NCBI GenBank assembly: GCA_963832725.1
Contig: CAWHVG010000003.1
Location: 1,054,001-1,118,000, forward strand
Length of the DNA stretch: 64,000 nucleotides
DNA from: JAEZBP01 sp963832725
GTDB lineage: Bacteria > Myxococcota_A > Polyangia > Polyangiales > Sandaracinaceae
Reading direction: 5' to 3'
Each line of letters opens with the position of its first letter. Within the stretch, counting starts at the first letter, position 1. Shown here one piece after another: positions 1-9,856 of the stretch. Below the pieces are notes generated by a model. That model saw only the letters and a list, made by a program, of their open reading frames with translations. It was not told where the DNA came from and did no database searches. Both the position numbers and the translations under genes were made by a program.

Positions 1-827
1 GGACGAGCGCCACGACGGTGGCAACAAGTGGATCGGGACGGGGGGAACTTCCCCCTTTGGGCACTCGGGCGCCGCGCGCGAGGGCATCCGGGTGGGCGGC
101 GCCGGCGGCAACCGGAGCGCCATCCAGGTCGCGGGCGAGCGCCGCTACCGCGGCTACCGCGACGACGTCACGCTGGACGTGCGGCAGATGGCGGTCGCCC
201 TGCGCAAGCTGCGGGCCTTCCAGCGCGAGGGCCACGACGACGAGCTGGATCTCGAGGGCAGCATCGACGCCACGGCCCAGAACGCGGGCGAGCTGGAGAT
301 CGTGCTGCGTCCGCCGCGGCGTCCGAACACGCGCGTCATCCTCTTGATGGACGTCGGCGGCTCGATGGATCCGTACGCGCACCTGGTCAGCCGGCTCTTC
401 ACGGCCGCCTCGAAGGCGACGCACTTCCGGGACCTACGCACCTACTACTTCCACAACTGCGTCTACGGCACGCATCTACGAGGACGCCCGCTTCAGCAAG
501 CCCGTCCGCGTGCGGGATCTCGTGGCCGACTGCGGCCCTCACTACAAGCTCATCGTCGTCGGCGACGCGCTGATGGCGCCCTACGAGCTCCTCTCGGCCG
601 GCGGCGCGCTGGACATGGGCGAGGACAACCGGGTCGAGGGCATCGCCTGGCTGATGATGCTCGAGGATCACTTCGAGCGGAGCTGTTGGCTCAACCCCGA
701 GCCCCGCAAGTACTGGGGCGGCAACACCATCGAGTACATCGCGAACGTCTTCGAGATGTTCCCGCTCACGCTCGAAGGGCTCGGCGAGGCGGTGGGCCAC
801 CTCACCAAGGCGCGCAGCCGCCGCTGA
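1..827 (+). CDS. VWA_CoxE-type von Willebrand A domain protein (3' part, frameshifted)
   Basis: The 5' end lies outside the window. Reading starts in the frame of base 2 with a Gly-rich conserved stretch ('GGNKWIGTGGTSPFGHSG') and an Arg/Tyr-rich segment. It then enters a VWA core with 'LLMDVGGSMDPY', a MIDAS-like motif with Gly in place of the first Ser of DxSxS. The frame breaks near 470-474, just after 'NCVYG', and continues in the third frame through 'YKLIVVGDALMAPYELL' to a TGA at 825-827. Both halves match one family, so this is one gene with a one-base insertion, probably an assembly error. VWA_CoxE proteins are often paired with MoxR-type AAA ATPases and act in metal insertion or complex maturation; the partner would lie upstream and is not visible. 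The gene converges on the kinase gene 17 bp away. Confidence 0.8.
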
Positions 828-844
828 GCGGACACGAGCGCCGC

Positions 845-2326
845 TCAACGACGACGGCGCCTGCGGCGGCGTGTCCGGCGGGTGGGGGGCTCTTCCGCCG
901 CGCCCGCATCGACGACCGCGCCAGCGTCCACGTCGGCGACCCCGGCGTCGGCCAGCCCTTGCTCGGGCACGCGGTCGGGCGGATTGGGCGGGCTCGGGAT
1001 GTCCACCGTCTCCGTCGGCGGCGCCGCCACACCATCGGTCGGCGGCGGCTCGATGGTGGGCTCCTCGGGCTCCGGCGCCGGCTGCGCCGCCAGCGGCACC
1101 TCCTCGCCCGGTCGAACGGCCCCCGCGCGCGCCTCGGGAGAGCCGTCCCGCGAGGGCAGCGGGATCAACCCGGCCGAATACGCCGCGTAGGCGCCTCCGC
1201 CGACCAGCGCGAGCGCCACCACCAGGGCCATCCACCAGCTGCGGCCGCTCGACTTGGGCGCCACCCGCTGGGGCGGCAACCGCTCGGGCTCGAGAGACTG
1301 GCGCGGCACCGGCGGCAGCACACCCGCCGGAGGCGTCGGCGTGAGATCGGCGCTCACCGGATCGAGCGAAGCGGCATCCGGCGCCGCAGGAGGCACGCTC
1401 AGCGCCCGCAGCTTCCCCGTGCCCTGCGTGCTCGTGTACGAAGAGCGGATCACCGTGGACGGAGGGCGTCCACCCATGTGCTCGGCGCCCTGCAGCACGT
1501 CCATCAACGCTTCGCGCATCTCGCGGGCGTTCTGGAAGCGGCCTGCCGGATCCTTCTGCAGCGCGCGCCGCACCAGATCGAGGACCGATTCCGGCAGGTC
1601 GGGACGGAGCTCCTCGAGCGGCTGCGGGTCCTCGGTCGCCACGCTGATCAGCACGTCGCCCGGGTTCTCGGAGTCGAAGGGCACCTCACCGGTGAAGCCC
1701 TCGTAGAGCACCACGCCGACGCTCCAAAGATCGCTGCGGGCGTCGAGATCCTTCTTTCCGCGGGCCTGCTCGGGCGACATGTACTGCGGCGTGCCGACCA
1801 CCATCCCGGTACGGGTGATGCGACCGCCCGCGCCGAATCCGCGGGAGATCCCGAAGTCGAGCAGCTTGGGGAAGATCCCGTCGGCGTCCTGGACCAGGAA
1901 GACGTTCTCGGGCTTCACGTCGCGGTGGAGGATGCCTGCGTCATGCACCGCCGCGAGCCCGCTCAGGGTCATCGCCACGACCTCGAGCAGCTCCCAGTCC
2001 GTGACGGTCGGTCCGTCCGTGTAGCGGTCGGCGAGGCTCTGCCCCTCGAGCAGCTCCATCACCATGAAGGGCGCGCCGTCAGGCGTGACGCCGAAATCGA
2101 GGATGTCGACGACGTGCCGGTGACGCAGGCCCGCCGCCGTCTTCGCCTCCTGCAGGAAGCGCTCGGCGAGCTGCTCCGCCCCGGTGCCGACGGCCTCCAG
2201 GAACTTCACGGCCACGGGGCGATCGAGGGTGGTGTGGACGGCCCTCCAGACCGTCGCCATGCCTCCCTGACCGATCGGCTCCTCGAGCCGGTACTTGTCT
2301 CCGACGATGGTTCCGGGGCTGAGCAC
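845..2326 (-). CDS. Hanks-type Ser/Thr protein kinase with one transmembrane segment
   Basis: Complete kinase domain at residues ~12-280: Gly loop GQGGMATV, catalytic Lys41 (VAVK), HRDVKPEN catalytic loop, DFG, and SPE in place of APE. A Pro-rich juxtamembrane linker follows, then one membrane helix ('WWMALVVALALVGGGAYAAY') and an extracytoplasmic Pro/Asp-Ala-Gly tail ending in an Arg-rich run (RRTRRRRRRRR). There is no PASTA domain. The start chosen is GTG 2326 (VLSPGTIVGDKY), where similarity to myxobacterial kinases would begin. An upstream GTG at 2335 and a longer reading to 2452 are possible but add sequence unlike the family. A TATACT hexamer 12 bp upstream suggests a very short 5' leader. 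The substrate is unknown, and no cognate phosphatase lies nearby. Confidence 0.9.
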   Translation of the reverse strand: MLSPGTIVGDKYRLEEPIGQGGMATVWRAVHTTLDRPVAVKFLEAVGTGAEQLAERFLQEAKTAAGLRHRHVVDILDFGVTPDGAPFMVMELLEGQSLADRYTDGPTVTDWELLEVVAMTLSGLAAVHDAGILHRDVKPENVFLVQDADGIFPKLLDFGISRGFGAGGRITRTGMVVGTPQYMSPEQARGKKDLDARSDLWSVGVVLYEGFTGEVPFDSENPGDVLISVATEDPQPLEELRPDLPESVLDLVRRALQKDPAGRFQNAREMREALMDVLQGAEHMGGRPPSTVIRSSYTSTQGTGKLRALSVPPAAPDAASLDPVSADLTPTPPAGVLPPVPRQSLEPERLPPQRVAPKSSGRSWWMALVVALALVGGGAYAAYSAGLIPLPSRDGSPEARAGAVRPGEEVPLAAQPAPEPEEPTIEPPPTDGVAAPPTETVDIPSPPNPPDRVPEQGLADAGVADVDAGAVVDAGAAEEPPTRRTRRRRRRRR

Positions 2327-2338
2327 TGCGGTCACCCG

Positions 2339-2344
2339 AGTATA
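2339..2344 (-). promoter_or_regulatory. -10-like hexamer TATACT upstream of the kinase gene
   Basis: On the minus strand TATACT lies 12 bp before the chosen GTG. In a GC-rich genome an AT-rich hexamer here stands out. No clear -35 box was found. If used, transcription would begin within a few bases of the start codon. Confidence 0.4.
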
Positions 2345-2501
2345 CGCCAAAGGTGGACTATTACTCCGAACGAAGCCCCGCTGCATAGCCCCTGAATCGC
2401 GTTGGCAGGAAGCGGCACGCGGGGCCTGTGTCAACATGCGCCGGCGAGGCAAAACCGCGCTTGCGCGGGCTGGAACGAGCGGCTAGAAGTGCGCGGCCGC
2501 A

Positions 2502-2667
2502 AGGTGCTGGGGTTATACGACGCCCGAAGGATTTCCGAGCGCGACTGGTCCGGATCGGCGTTCGGCCCGACGACGAAATGCCGAAGCATTTTGGAGGAGG
2601 GACGGGGCGCGAGATGGGGTCGGTCCCGCCGGAAAGACGAGGAGCGCTCGTCTGACACCAGCCACCT
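2502..2667 (+). repeat. Dispersed intergenic element, copy A (upstream of hisS)
   Basis: This ~166-bp stretch is nearly identical to the reverse complement of 24925-25094. Shared blocks include the segment around 'CGCCCGAAGGATTTCCGAG', a hairpin AAATGC-CGAA-GCATTT, and 'CCCGCCGGAAAGACGAGGAG'. The right end reads GACACCAGCCACCT; the left inverted repeat (AGGTGCTGG...) has diverged. The element ends ~42 bp before the hisS ATG, in the same orientation relative to its downstream gene as copy B. The remainder of the 383-bp gap 2327-2709 holds nothing else recognisable. No conserved ORF spans both copies. Confidence 0.85.
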
Positions 2668-2709
2668 CCGGGAGGTCCTCCGCGCGGTCGTGGGGACGAG
2701 AGGGCACCG

Positions 2710-3977
<1,268 letters not shown>

Positions 3978-3981
<4 letters not shown>

Positions 3982-5825
3982 GGCGACGATGGGGAGCACC
4001 CAGTCTCTGGGTGCTGGCGGCCCTGGCCATCGGGGTCGTCGCGGCGCCGGTGCGCGCGCAGGACGCAGGCGTCGACGGAGGTGTGCCGGACGCGGGCAGC
4101 GCCGGGGAGGCGTGGTCCGAGGAGGACGAAGCCTGGGCCGAGGACTGGGAAGAAGAGGCGCCGGCCCAAGAGGAGATGCCGGCGGAAGAAGAGACGCCGG
4201 CCGAGCCCACCGAAGAGGAGGCCCCGGCCGAAGAGGAGGTTCCGCCGGAAGAAGAAGCAGCCGAGGCGCAGGCGGAGCCCGCCGCCGAGGAGGAAGAGGC
4301 CGCGGGCGAAGAGACCGAGGGGCAAGAAGCCGGCTTGCTCCCACCGGGCGAGACGGTGCCCTACGCGCCCGCCGCGCCGGCACCGGGCCAAAACGACTTC
4401 TCGCTGGTCATCCCGCCCTTCCTCTACGAGCGCCAGAGCGCAGCGGAGACGCTGGCGTTCTTCCCGCTCTTCTACTACCGGCAGGCGTCACCGACGACCG
4501 AGCTGATGATCCCGCCCTACTACGCGATGCGAGGGCCGGAGAATTGGGACGTCCTCTTCCCGCTCTTCCTCTGGTATCGCGGCGCGCATCATCACACGTG
4601 GATGCTCCCGCTGGTCTGGTCGCACTCGGCCCCAGACGGGTTCGACTTCGGCGTCGCACCGTTCCTGATGACCGGGCGCCACGACGACCACTTCTACACA
4701 CTGATACCGCCCTTGTTGACCGTGGACTGGGGCAGCGAGCACGAGCGTTTCACGTTCGCGACGCTCTTCTGGCGCGTCCAGGAGCACTACATCGAGCACT
4801 GGGGATTGTTCCCCTTCCTGTGGGTCGAGAACGCCGAGAACACGTCGTACACCATCGCGCCACCGTTCTTCTTCCGTTTCGAGGACCGAAACGAGCACAC
4901 GGCGCTGACGGTGATACCGCCCTTCTATCATCGGGATGAACCGAACGGCAGCTACTTCGGGATCCCGCCTCTATTCCATCACAACTCGGGACCCGGCCAC
5001 ACCTCGACCACGATCTTCCCGCTGCTCTCGCACTATTCCGAGGACGCGGACTCGATGAAGCTCGTGCTGGGCGGGCTCTTTTGGTTCTGGCGCGACCACG
5101 GCGACGAGACCATCGTCACGCCCTTCTACCAGCGCTTCCGCGGCGCGACCGAGATGGACGCGGTGGCGCCCTTCTTCTTCAGCATCCGGGATCCGCGCAC
5201 GAACTACTCGGCGCTCGCGATCCCGCCGCTGATCTGGCACTTCGAGGATCCGGCGTCTCTCGCCACTGTGGTGTTCCCCTTCTTCGCACGCTTCGAAGAG
5301 CACGGGCGCCACGAGACGTGGCTCACGCCGCTCGTCGGGCAACACCACGACTACGAGCACCACGACGACACGACCTGGATCTTCCCGACCATCCAGATCT
5401 CGAACTGGCACGACGGCGACGCCGTCAACATTCACCCGATCTGGTACTACGAGAGTGTGCCGAGCCATCGATTCGCCGTCCTGGCGCCTTTCTGGCTCGA
5501 CTACGAGTCGTTCGAGGAGAGCCACAACCGCTATACGGTGGCGTTCCCGTTCTTCTGGCGAGTCCGGGAGGGGAACACGATCAGCACGCTCGTCCTGAAC
5601 GTCTATCACCGCGAGCGCGTTCGCGCCGAGAGCTGGGAGTGGGAGGTCGACATCTTTCCCTTCTTGTCCTACGGAGAGAACAGCGAAGGCGGTCACTGGT
5701 GGAAGATCTTCTTCGGGCTCCTGGGCTACGAGCGCCGCGGCGCCTACGGCATGACCACGCTCTTCTACGTGCCCTTCCAGACGGACGGCCCGCCACTGCC
5801 CACCGGCGCCGGGAACACCCAGTAG
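3978..5825 (+). CDS. Exported protein with Glu/Pro-rich linker and ~20 aromatic beta-type repeats
   Basis: Start GTG overlaps the hisS stop. Residues 1-27 form a signal peptide (WVLAALAIGVVAAPVRAQ). Residues ~28-120 are an acidic Pro/Glu/Ala linker. The remainder is built of about twenty degenerate units of ~22 residues with the core 'I/F-P-P/L-F/L-F/Y-Y', for example LVIPPFLY, FFPLFYY, MIPPYYAM, LFPLFLWY, TLIPPLL, AIPPLIWHF and VFPFFARF. Alternating hydrophobic/aromatic strands and turns rich in His, Asp and Glu suggest a beta-solenoid or an outer-membrane barrel; neither can be proven here. I do not recognise a named family. The coupling to hisS may simply reflect compact gene packing. Confidence 0.75.
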
Positions 5826-6063
5826 CGCCGCCTCACACGGCCGCGTAGAGACAGCTCCGGCTCGTCGCACCGCGAACCGGCACGACCTCCCGCCGAGACG
5901 CTCATCGAGATCGGAGCTGCTCCTCGCTCGGCCTCGCGCCCCCGCGGAGACGCTCCCGGTCGCGCGAGCGCTCGCCCCACCATCGCCGCGAGCCGGCGAC
6001 GTGGTCGTTCGGCCTCCCGCGCGCAGCGTAGGCGCCGCGTCGTACCGGCATGGACGAAGCGGT

Positions 6064-6783
6064 TCAGTCGCCCTGCTGCAACACCGGCGGGCGTTCCTGG
6101 TCGAGCGCGCGCAGGGAGGGGTCGAGCTCGCGGCGGGGGGCGGGGGGCGGCCCCGACTGCCCGCCGGCCGGCGGCGACGCCGGAGGCGGAGCGGGGCGGG
6201 CCATGGCGCCCTCGTTCGGCGGCGGGCTCACTACCGGCGCGTACTGGCCCGGCGGGAAGTCGATGTAGACGTAGTGGAAGTGCGTCCCGTCCACGTCGGC
6301 CGGGACCGTGCTCACCCGCGGGGTCGCCGGCGCGCGCAGGTAGAGCACGAACGCCATGTCCCGCCCACGGCGCTCGAGCCGCGCGCGGAGGACCGGCGTG
6401 TTGAAGTACTGCGTCTCGAGCCAACGCGCGCTGTTACGAACGTGCACCCGCGCCCTCGGGAAGAGGACGACCACCCGGTTCCGCTCCACCCGAACCTCGG
6501 GATGGACCGACTCGGTGGTCTGCACGAAGAAACGCGAGCCGCCGTCGCCGAGCGGGGAGAAGCCGGGCCACGTGAGGATGTTCGTCTGGGCGTGGCGCCG
6601 CTGCTGACGCACCACGCGGTCATATGCCGGAGGCGGCTTCGGCTCTCCGGGCTCCACGCCCTCGTAGTCGCCCATCGGGCGCGGCGCTGTAACGGGCGCG
6701 GCGGGTTGCCCCAGCGTGACGGGCTGCGCCGCAGCGGGAGCGGAGACGGCGAGGACGAGCCCGGCGGTAACGAGAGGTCTCAC
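6064..6783 (-). CDS. Exported hypothetical protein, possibly AMIN-like
   Basis: The GTG at 6783 is preferred because it places the signal peptide (VRPLVTAGLVLAVSAPAAAQ) at the N-terminus; a GTG at 6813 would add ten residues. A Pro-rich stretch is followed by a ~120-residue beta-rich core ('ERNRVVVLFPRARVHVRN', 'DGTHFHYVYIDF') that resembles AMIN-type envelope domains only in pattern. The C-terminus is a Pro/Gly-rich tail. It converges with the repeat protein upstream; the 238 bp between them (5826-6063) show no clear hairpin or gene. The role is unknown, probably periplasmic. Confidence 0.65.
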   Translation of the reverse strand: MRPLVTAGLVLAVSAPAAAQPVTLGQPAAPVTAPRPMGDYEGVEPGEPKPPPAYDRVVRQQRRHAQTNILTWPGFSPLGDGGSRFFVQTTESVHPEVRVERNRVVVLFPRARVHVRNSARWLETQYFNTPVLRARLERRGRDMAFVLYLRAPATPRVSTVPADVDGTHFHYVYIDFPPGQYAPVVSPPPNEGAMARPAPPPASPPAGGQSGPPPAPRRELDPSLRALDQERPPVLQQGD

Positions 6784-6858
6784 ACCGCGATCGTACGAAT
6801 GCGGGTCGTGCACGGCAAAGAAAGCGGGCGAGCGGCGAAAAATACGCGGTGGCGCTGC

Positions 6859-6864
6859 TACACT
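6859..6864 (+). promoter_or_regulatory. Extended -10-like TGC-TACACT before histidine kinase 1
   Basis: TACACT preceded by TGC ends 8 bp before the ATG at 6873. A start site about 7 bp downstream would give an almost leaderless transcript for the histidine-kinase pair. No -35 box is visible. Confidence 0.4.
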
Positions 6865-6872
6865 CCGCGGCC

Positions 6873-8345
6873 ATGCCGTCGCCTTTGGCGACCACCCTCT
6901 ACACGTGGGCGGCCATCTACGCGTACGCCGGCGGGTTCTACTGCATTCTCCACGTGCGGCGCCCGACGCACCGGGAGTACCTCGCCTTCGGGCTGACGTG
7001 CTTCGGCCTCGCGGCGTGGACGGTCGGCTCGGCGATCGGGGCCGACGCGCAGACCCTCGCCCGAGGCGTGTTGGGGACGCGGCTGGCGTACGTCGGAGGG
7101 TTCGCCGCAGCGGCCTTCTTCGGCGATTTCGCGGCCCACGTGGCGGGACGGCGCGCGCGACGCATGGTGATGGGAGGTTTCGCGCTGGCCGCGTTGGGCA
7201 TCGCCGCGGACGTGACCGGGCTCTTGGTCGACGCCCACCGGCGCTCGCCGGCGCCGGTGTTCGGCCTGCCCTTCGCCCCCACGCGCATCGAGCCGCAGCT
7301 GACGCTCCTCGGCACGCTCCTCGTCGCCGCCGTCCTCGTCTTCGCGAGCTACGGCGTGTGGTTGACCGCGCGGGCCGTCCGCCAGCAGCCCGAGCTGAGA
7401 CCGCTGGTCTGGGCGGGGGGCTTCGTCGTCGTCGCCGCCGTCCACGACTCGCTCGTCCGCCTCTTCGACGTGCGCAGCGTGTACCTCCTCGAGCACGCCG
7501 GCCTCTTCCCGGTGCTCGCGATCAGCTGGATGCTCCTCCGCCGCTTCGTGCGCGCCGCCGACGAGCTGGGCCGGAGAACCGACGAGCTACGCCGGAGCTA
7601 CGGCGAGCTGCGCATCATGCAAGACGAGCTCGTGCGCAAGGAGCAGCTCGCGGCCGTGGGCGAGCTCAGCGCCGTCATCGCCCACGAGGTGCGCAACCCG
7701 TTGGCCATCATCAAGAATGCGGTCTCCAGCCTGCGCCGACCCACCCTGAGACCCACCGACCGCGGCGTCCTGCTCGGCATCCTCGACGAGGAGGTCGACC
7801 GACTCAATCGCCTGGTGCGAGACCTCCTCGCCTACGCGCGACCCGTCGAGCCCCGCGGCCGCCCGGTGCACCTGGCGACGCTGATCGACGAGGCGGTCAC
7901 CGCGGCGCTGAAGAATCACGCCGACCCCGAGGCGTTGGAGCTCGACATCGAGATCGAGCACAGCCCGACCATCCACGGGGACCCGGACCTGCTCCGCCAA
8001 GCGCTCGCCAACGTCGTCGACAACGCGCTCTCCGCGATGCCGTCCGGCGGTACGCTGCGGGTACGGGTGGCGCCGAGCCGCTTCCGAAACCGCGCGTCCG
8101 TCGTCATCGAGTGCACCGACAGCGGCGAGGGCATGGACGCGCAGGTCCTCGGCAAGGCGCGCGACCCCTTCTTCACCACGCGGGCGGCCGGCACCGGGCT
8201 CGGCCTCGCCATCGTCGAGCGCGTGGTCAAGAACCACGGTGGCGCGCTCTCAATCGACAGCACGCCAGGCGTGGGCACCACCGTGCGCATCATGCTGCCG
8301 CGGCAACGACCGAGCAGCATCCCGCCGCCCGAGGACGAGCTGTGA
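6873..8345 (+). CDS. 7-TM sensor histidine kinase (first of a tandem pair)
   Basis: 490 residues. Seven hydrophobic segments occupy residues ~5-215, followed by a short coiled-coil linker (LGRRTDELRRSYGELRIMQDEL). The HisKA box has phospho-acceptor His271 in 'AVIAHEVRNPLAIIKNA'. The HATPase_c domain shows N box 'ANVVDNALSAMPSGG', G1 'DSGEGMD', F box 'RDPFFTTR' and G2 'GTGLGLAI'. The ATG at 6873 is chosen over an upstream in-frame GTG at 6849 because it starts at the first membrane helix. The stop overlaps the GTG of the next kinase by 4 bp, so the two are co-translated. No response regulator is adjacent. The signal is unknown; the 7-TM module suggests a membrane or lipophilic stimulus. Confidence 0.93.
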   Translation: MPSPLATTLYTWAAIYAYAGGFYCILHVRRPTHREYLAFGLTCFGLAAWTVGSAIGADAQTLARGVLGTRLAYVGGFAAAAFFGDFAAHVAGRRARRMVMGGFALAALGIAADVTGLLVDAHRRSPAPVFGLPFAPTRIEPQLTLLGTLLVAAVLVFASYGVWLTARAVRQQPELRPLVWAGGFVVVAAVHDSLVRLFDVRSVYLLEHAGLFPVLAISWMLLRRFVRAADELGRRTDELRRSYGELRIMQDELVRKEQLAAVGELSAVIAHEVRNPLAIIKNAVSSLRRPTLRPTDRGVLLGILDEEVDRLNRLVRDLLAYARPVEPRGRPVHLATLIDEAVTAALKNHADPEALELDIEIEHSPTIHGDPDLLRQALANVVDNALSAMPSGGTLRVRVAPSRFRNRASVVIECTDSGEGMDAQVLGKARDPFFTTRAAGTGLGLAIVERVVKNHGGALSIDSTPGVGTTVRIMLPRQRPSSIPPPEDEL

Positions 8346-9802
8346 GCCCCTTCGCCACGGCGCTCGTGGCCTGGTCGGGCGTGTACACGTACGTCGCGCT
8401 CTACTTCGGCGCCCTCTACGTGCTGCGACGCCAGCGGGAGTACCTGACGTTCGCGGGATTCTGCGCCTCGCTCGTGGCGGCCTCGCTCGGCACGGCGATG
8501 GACACGACGGCGCTCGACCCCGCCCACGCCGTCATCGGCCAGCAGATCCAATCGATCGGCTACATCCTGTGCACCGCCTTCTTCGTCGACTTCGGGGTCC
8601 ACCTGGTCGGCGAGCCGAGGCGCAAGCTCGTGACGGCCGCCTACACGGTCTCCATCGTCGGCGTCGCGGCCGTCCTCGCCGGGCTCTTCTTCAATCCCGC
8701 ATTCGCGGATCCCTCGTACGACTGGGGGGTACCAGGCCCGAGCAATCGTGCCCTGGCCGAGCTGACGCCGCTCGGCGCCGTGCTGTCCGGGTCCACCACC
8801 ATCCCCATCGGCGCGGTGGTCGTCGTCCTCTTCCGCAAGGCCCCGCGGCTGGACGAGCTGCGCGTGGTCTCGCTGGTGACCGCGGTGGGCCTGGCCGGAG
8901 GCCTCTTCGATTTCGTCGCGCACGTGCTGCACAAGAGCACTGTCGGCGTATCGGCCCACACCTCCCTCTTGCCGGTGGTGGGGTTCAGCTACCTCCTCCT
9001 CGGTCGCTTCACCCGCGTGGACGCCCAGCTCGCCGACCGGACCGAAGAGCTGGCGCGCAGCTACGACCACATGCGCCTGGCACAGGAAGCCTTGGTGAAG
9101 AAGGAGCAGCTCGCGGCGATCGGCGAGCTCAGCGCCGTCATCGCGCACGAGGTCCGCAACCCGCTGGCCATCATCAAGAACGCCGTGGCCGGCCTGCGAC
9201 GCTCGGAGCTGCCGCCGGACGACGCCGAGACCCTGCTCGGCATCCTCGACGAGGAGACCGATCGGCTCAACCGGCTCGTCAACGACCTGCTCGCCTACGC
9301 CAAGCCCATCGCGCCCGAGCCCGGGCACGTCGACATGCGCAAGCTGGTCATGCATGCGGTGGAGCTGGCCGCTGGCGGGAACGAAGACATCTCCCACATC
9401 GAGCTGGAGCTCGATCTGGAGAAGGAGGTGGATCCGGTCGAGGGCGACGAGGCGCTGCTCCGGCACGCGCTGATCAACATCGTCGACAACGCCCTGCAGG
9501 CGATGCCGCTCGGCGGCACGCTCACCATCACCTGCCGTAACACCGAGATCGGCGGTCGCGCCGCCGTGGCGGTCGACTTCCACGATACCGGCGAAGGGAT
9601 GGACACGTTGGTCCGCAGCAAGGCGCGGGACCCCTTCTTCACCACCCGGCAGACGGGGACGGGCCTCGGGCTGGCCATCGTCGACCGCGTGGCCCGCGTA
9701 CACGGCGGCACCGTCGACATCGAGAGCCGCCACGGGCTCGGCAGCACCGTCAGCTTCGTCGTACCGCGCGAGCGCGGCTCCCTCGTGCCACCGCCGTCCT
9801 GA
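8342..9802 (+). CDS. 7-TM sensor histidine kinase (second of a tandem pair)
   Basis: 486 residues, starting at a GTG that overlaps the previous stop (GTGA). It is a paralogue of the kinase before it with the same architecture: seven N-terminal membrane helices, a linker, a HisKA domain with His269 in 'AVIAHEVRNPLAIIKNA' (identical to its neighbour over this stretch), and an HATPase_c domain ('INIVDNALQAMPLGG', 'DTGEGMD', 'RDPFFTTR', 'GTGLGLAI'). The kinase cores are far more alike than the membrane halves, pointing to duplication followed by sensor divergence. It converges on the DUF3604 gene 54 bp away. Heterodimer formation is possible but only inferred. Confidence 0.93.
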   Translation: MSPFATALVAWSGVYTYVALYFGALYVLRRQREYLTFAGFCASLVAASLGTAMDTTALDPAHAVIGQQIQSIGYILCTAFFVDFGVHLVGEPRRKLVTAAYTVSIVGVAAVLAGLFFNPAFADPSYDWGVPGPSNRALAELTPLGAVLSGSTTIPIGAVVVVLFRKAPRLDELRVVSLVTAVGLAGGLFDFVAHVLHKSTVGVSAHTSLLPVVGFSYLLLGRFTRVDAQLADRTEELARSYDHMRLAQEALVKKEQLAAIGELSAVIAHEVRNPLAIIKNAVAGLRRSELPPDDAETLLGILDEETDRLNRLVNDLLAYAKPIAPEPGHVDMRKLVMHAVELAAGGNEDISHIELELDLEKEVDPVEGDEALLRHALINIVDNALQAMPLGGTLTITCRNTEIGGRAAVAVDFHDTGEGMDTLVRSKARDPFFTTRQTGTGLGLAIVDRVARVHGGTVDIESRHGLGSTVSFVVPRERGSLVPPPS

Positions 9803-9856
9803 ATCGTCGCCGCACGTCCGCGGCCCGGCGGTCCGAGCGTGGAAGCCGGTCGGACG

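Noticed and set aside
92..2395. A 767-codon plus-strand ORF reading through the VWA gene and across the kinase
   Set aside because: Beyond ~470 it has only Arg/His-rich compositional sequence and lies antisense to a clear kinase gene; the true VWA reading continues in another frame.
2502..2667. A T-box or other amino-acid riboswitch in front of hisS
   Set aside because: The same sequence lies upstream of an unrelated TonB-like gene, no T-box motif is visible, and it has transposon-like ends.
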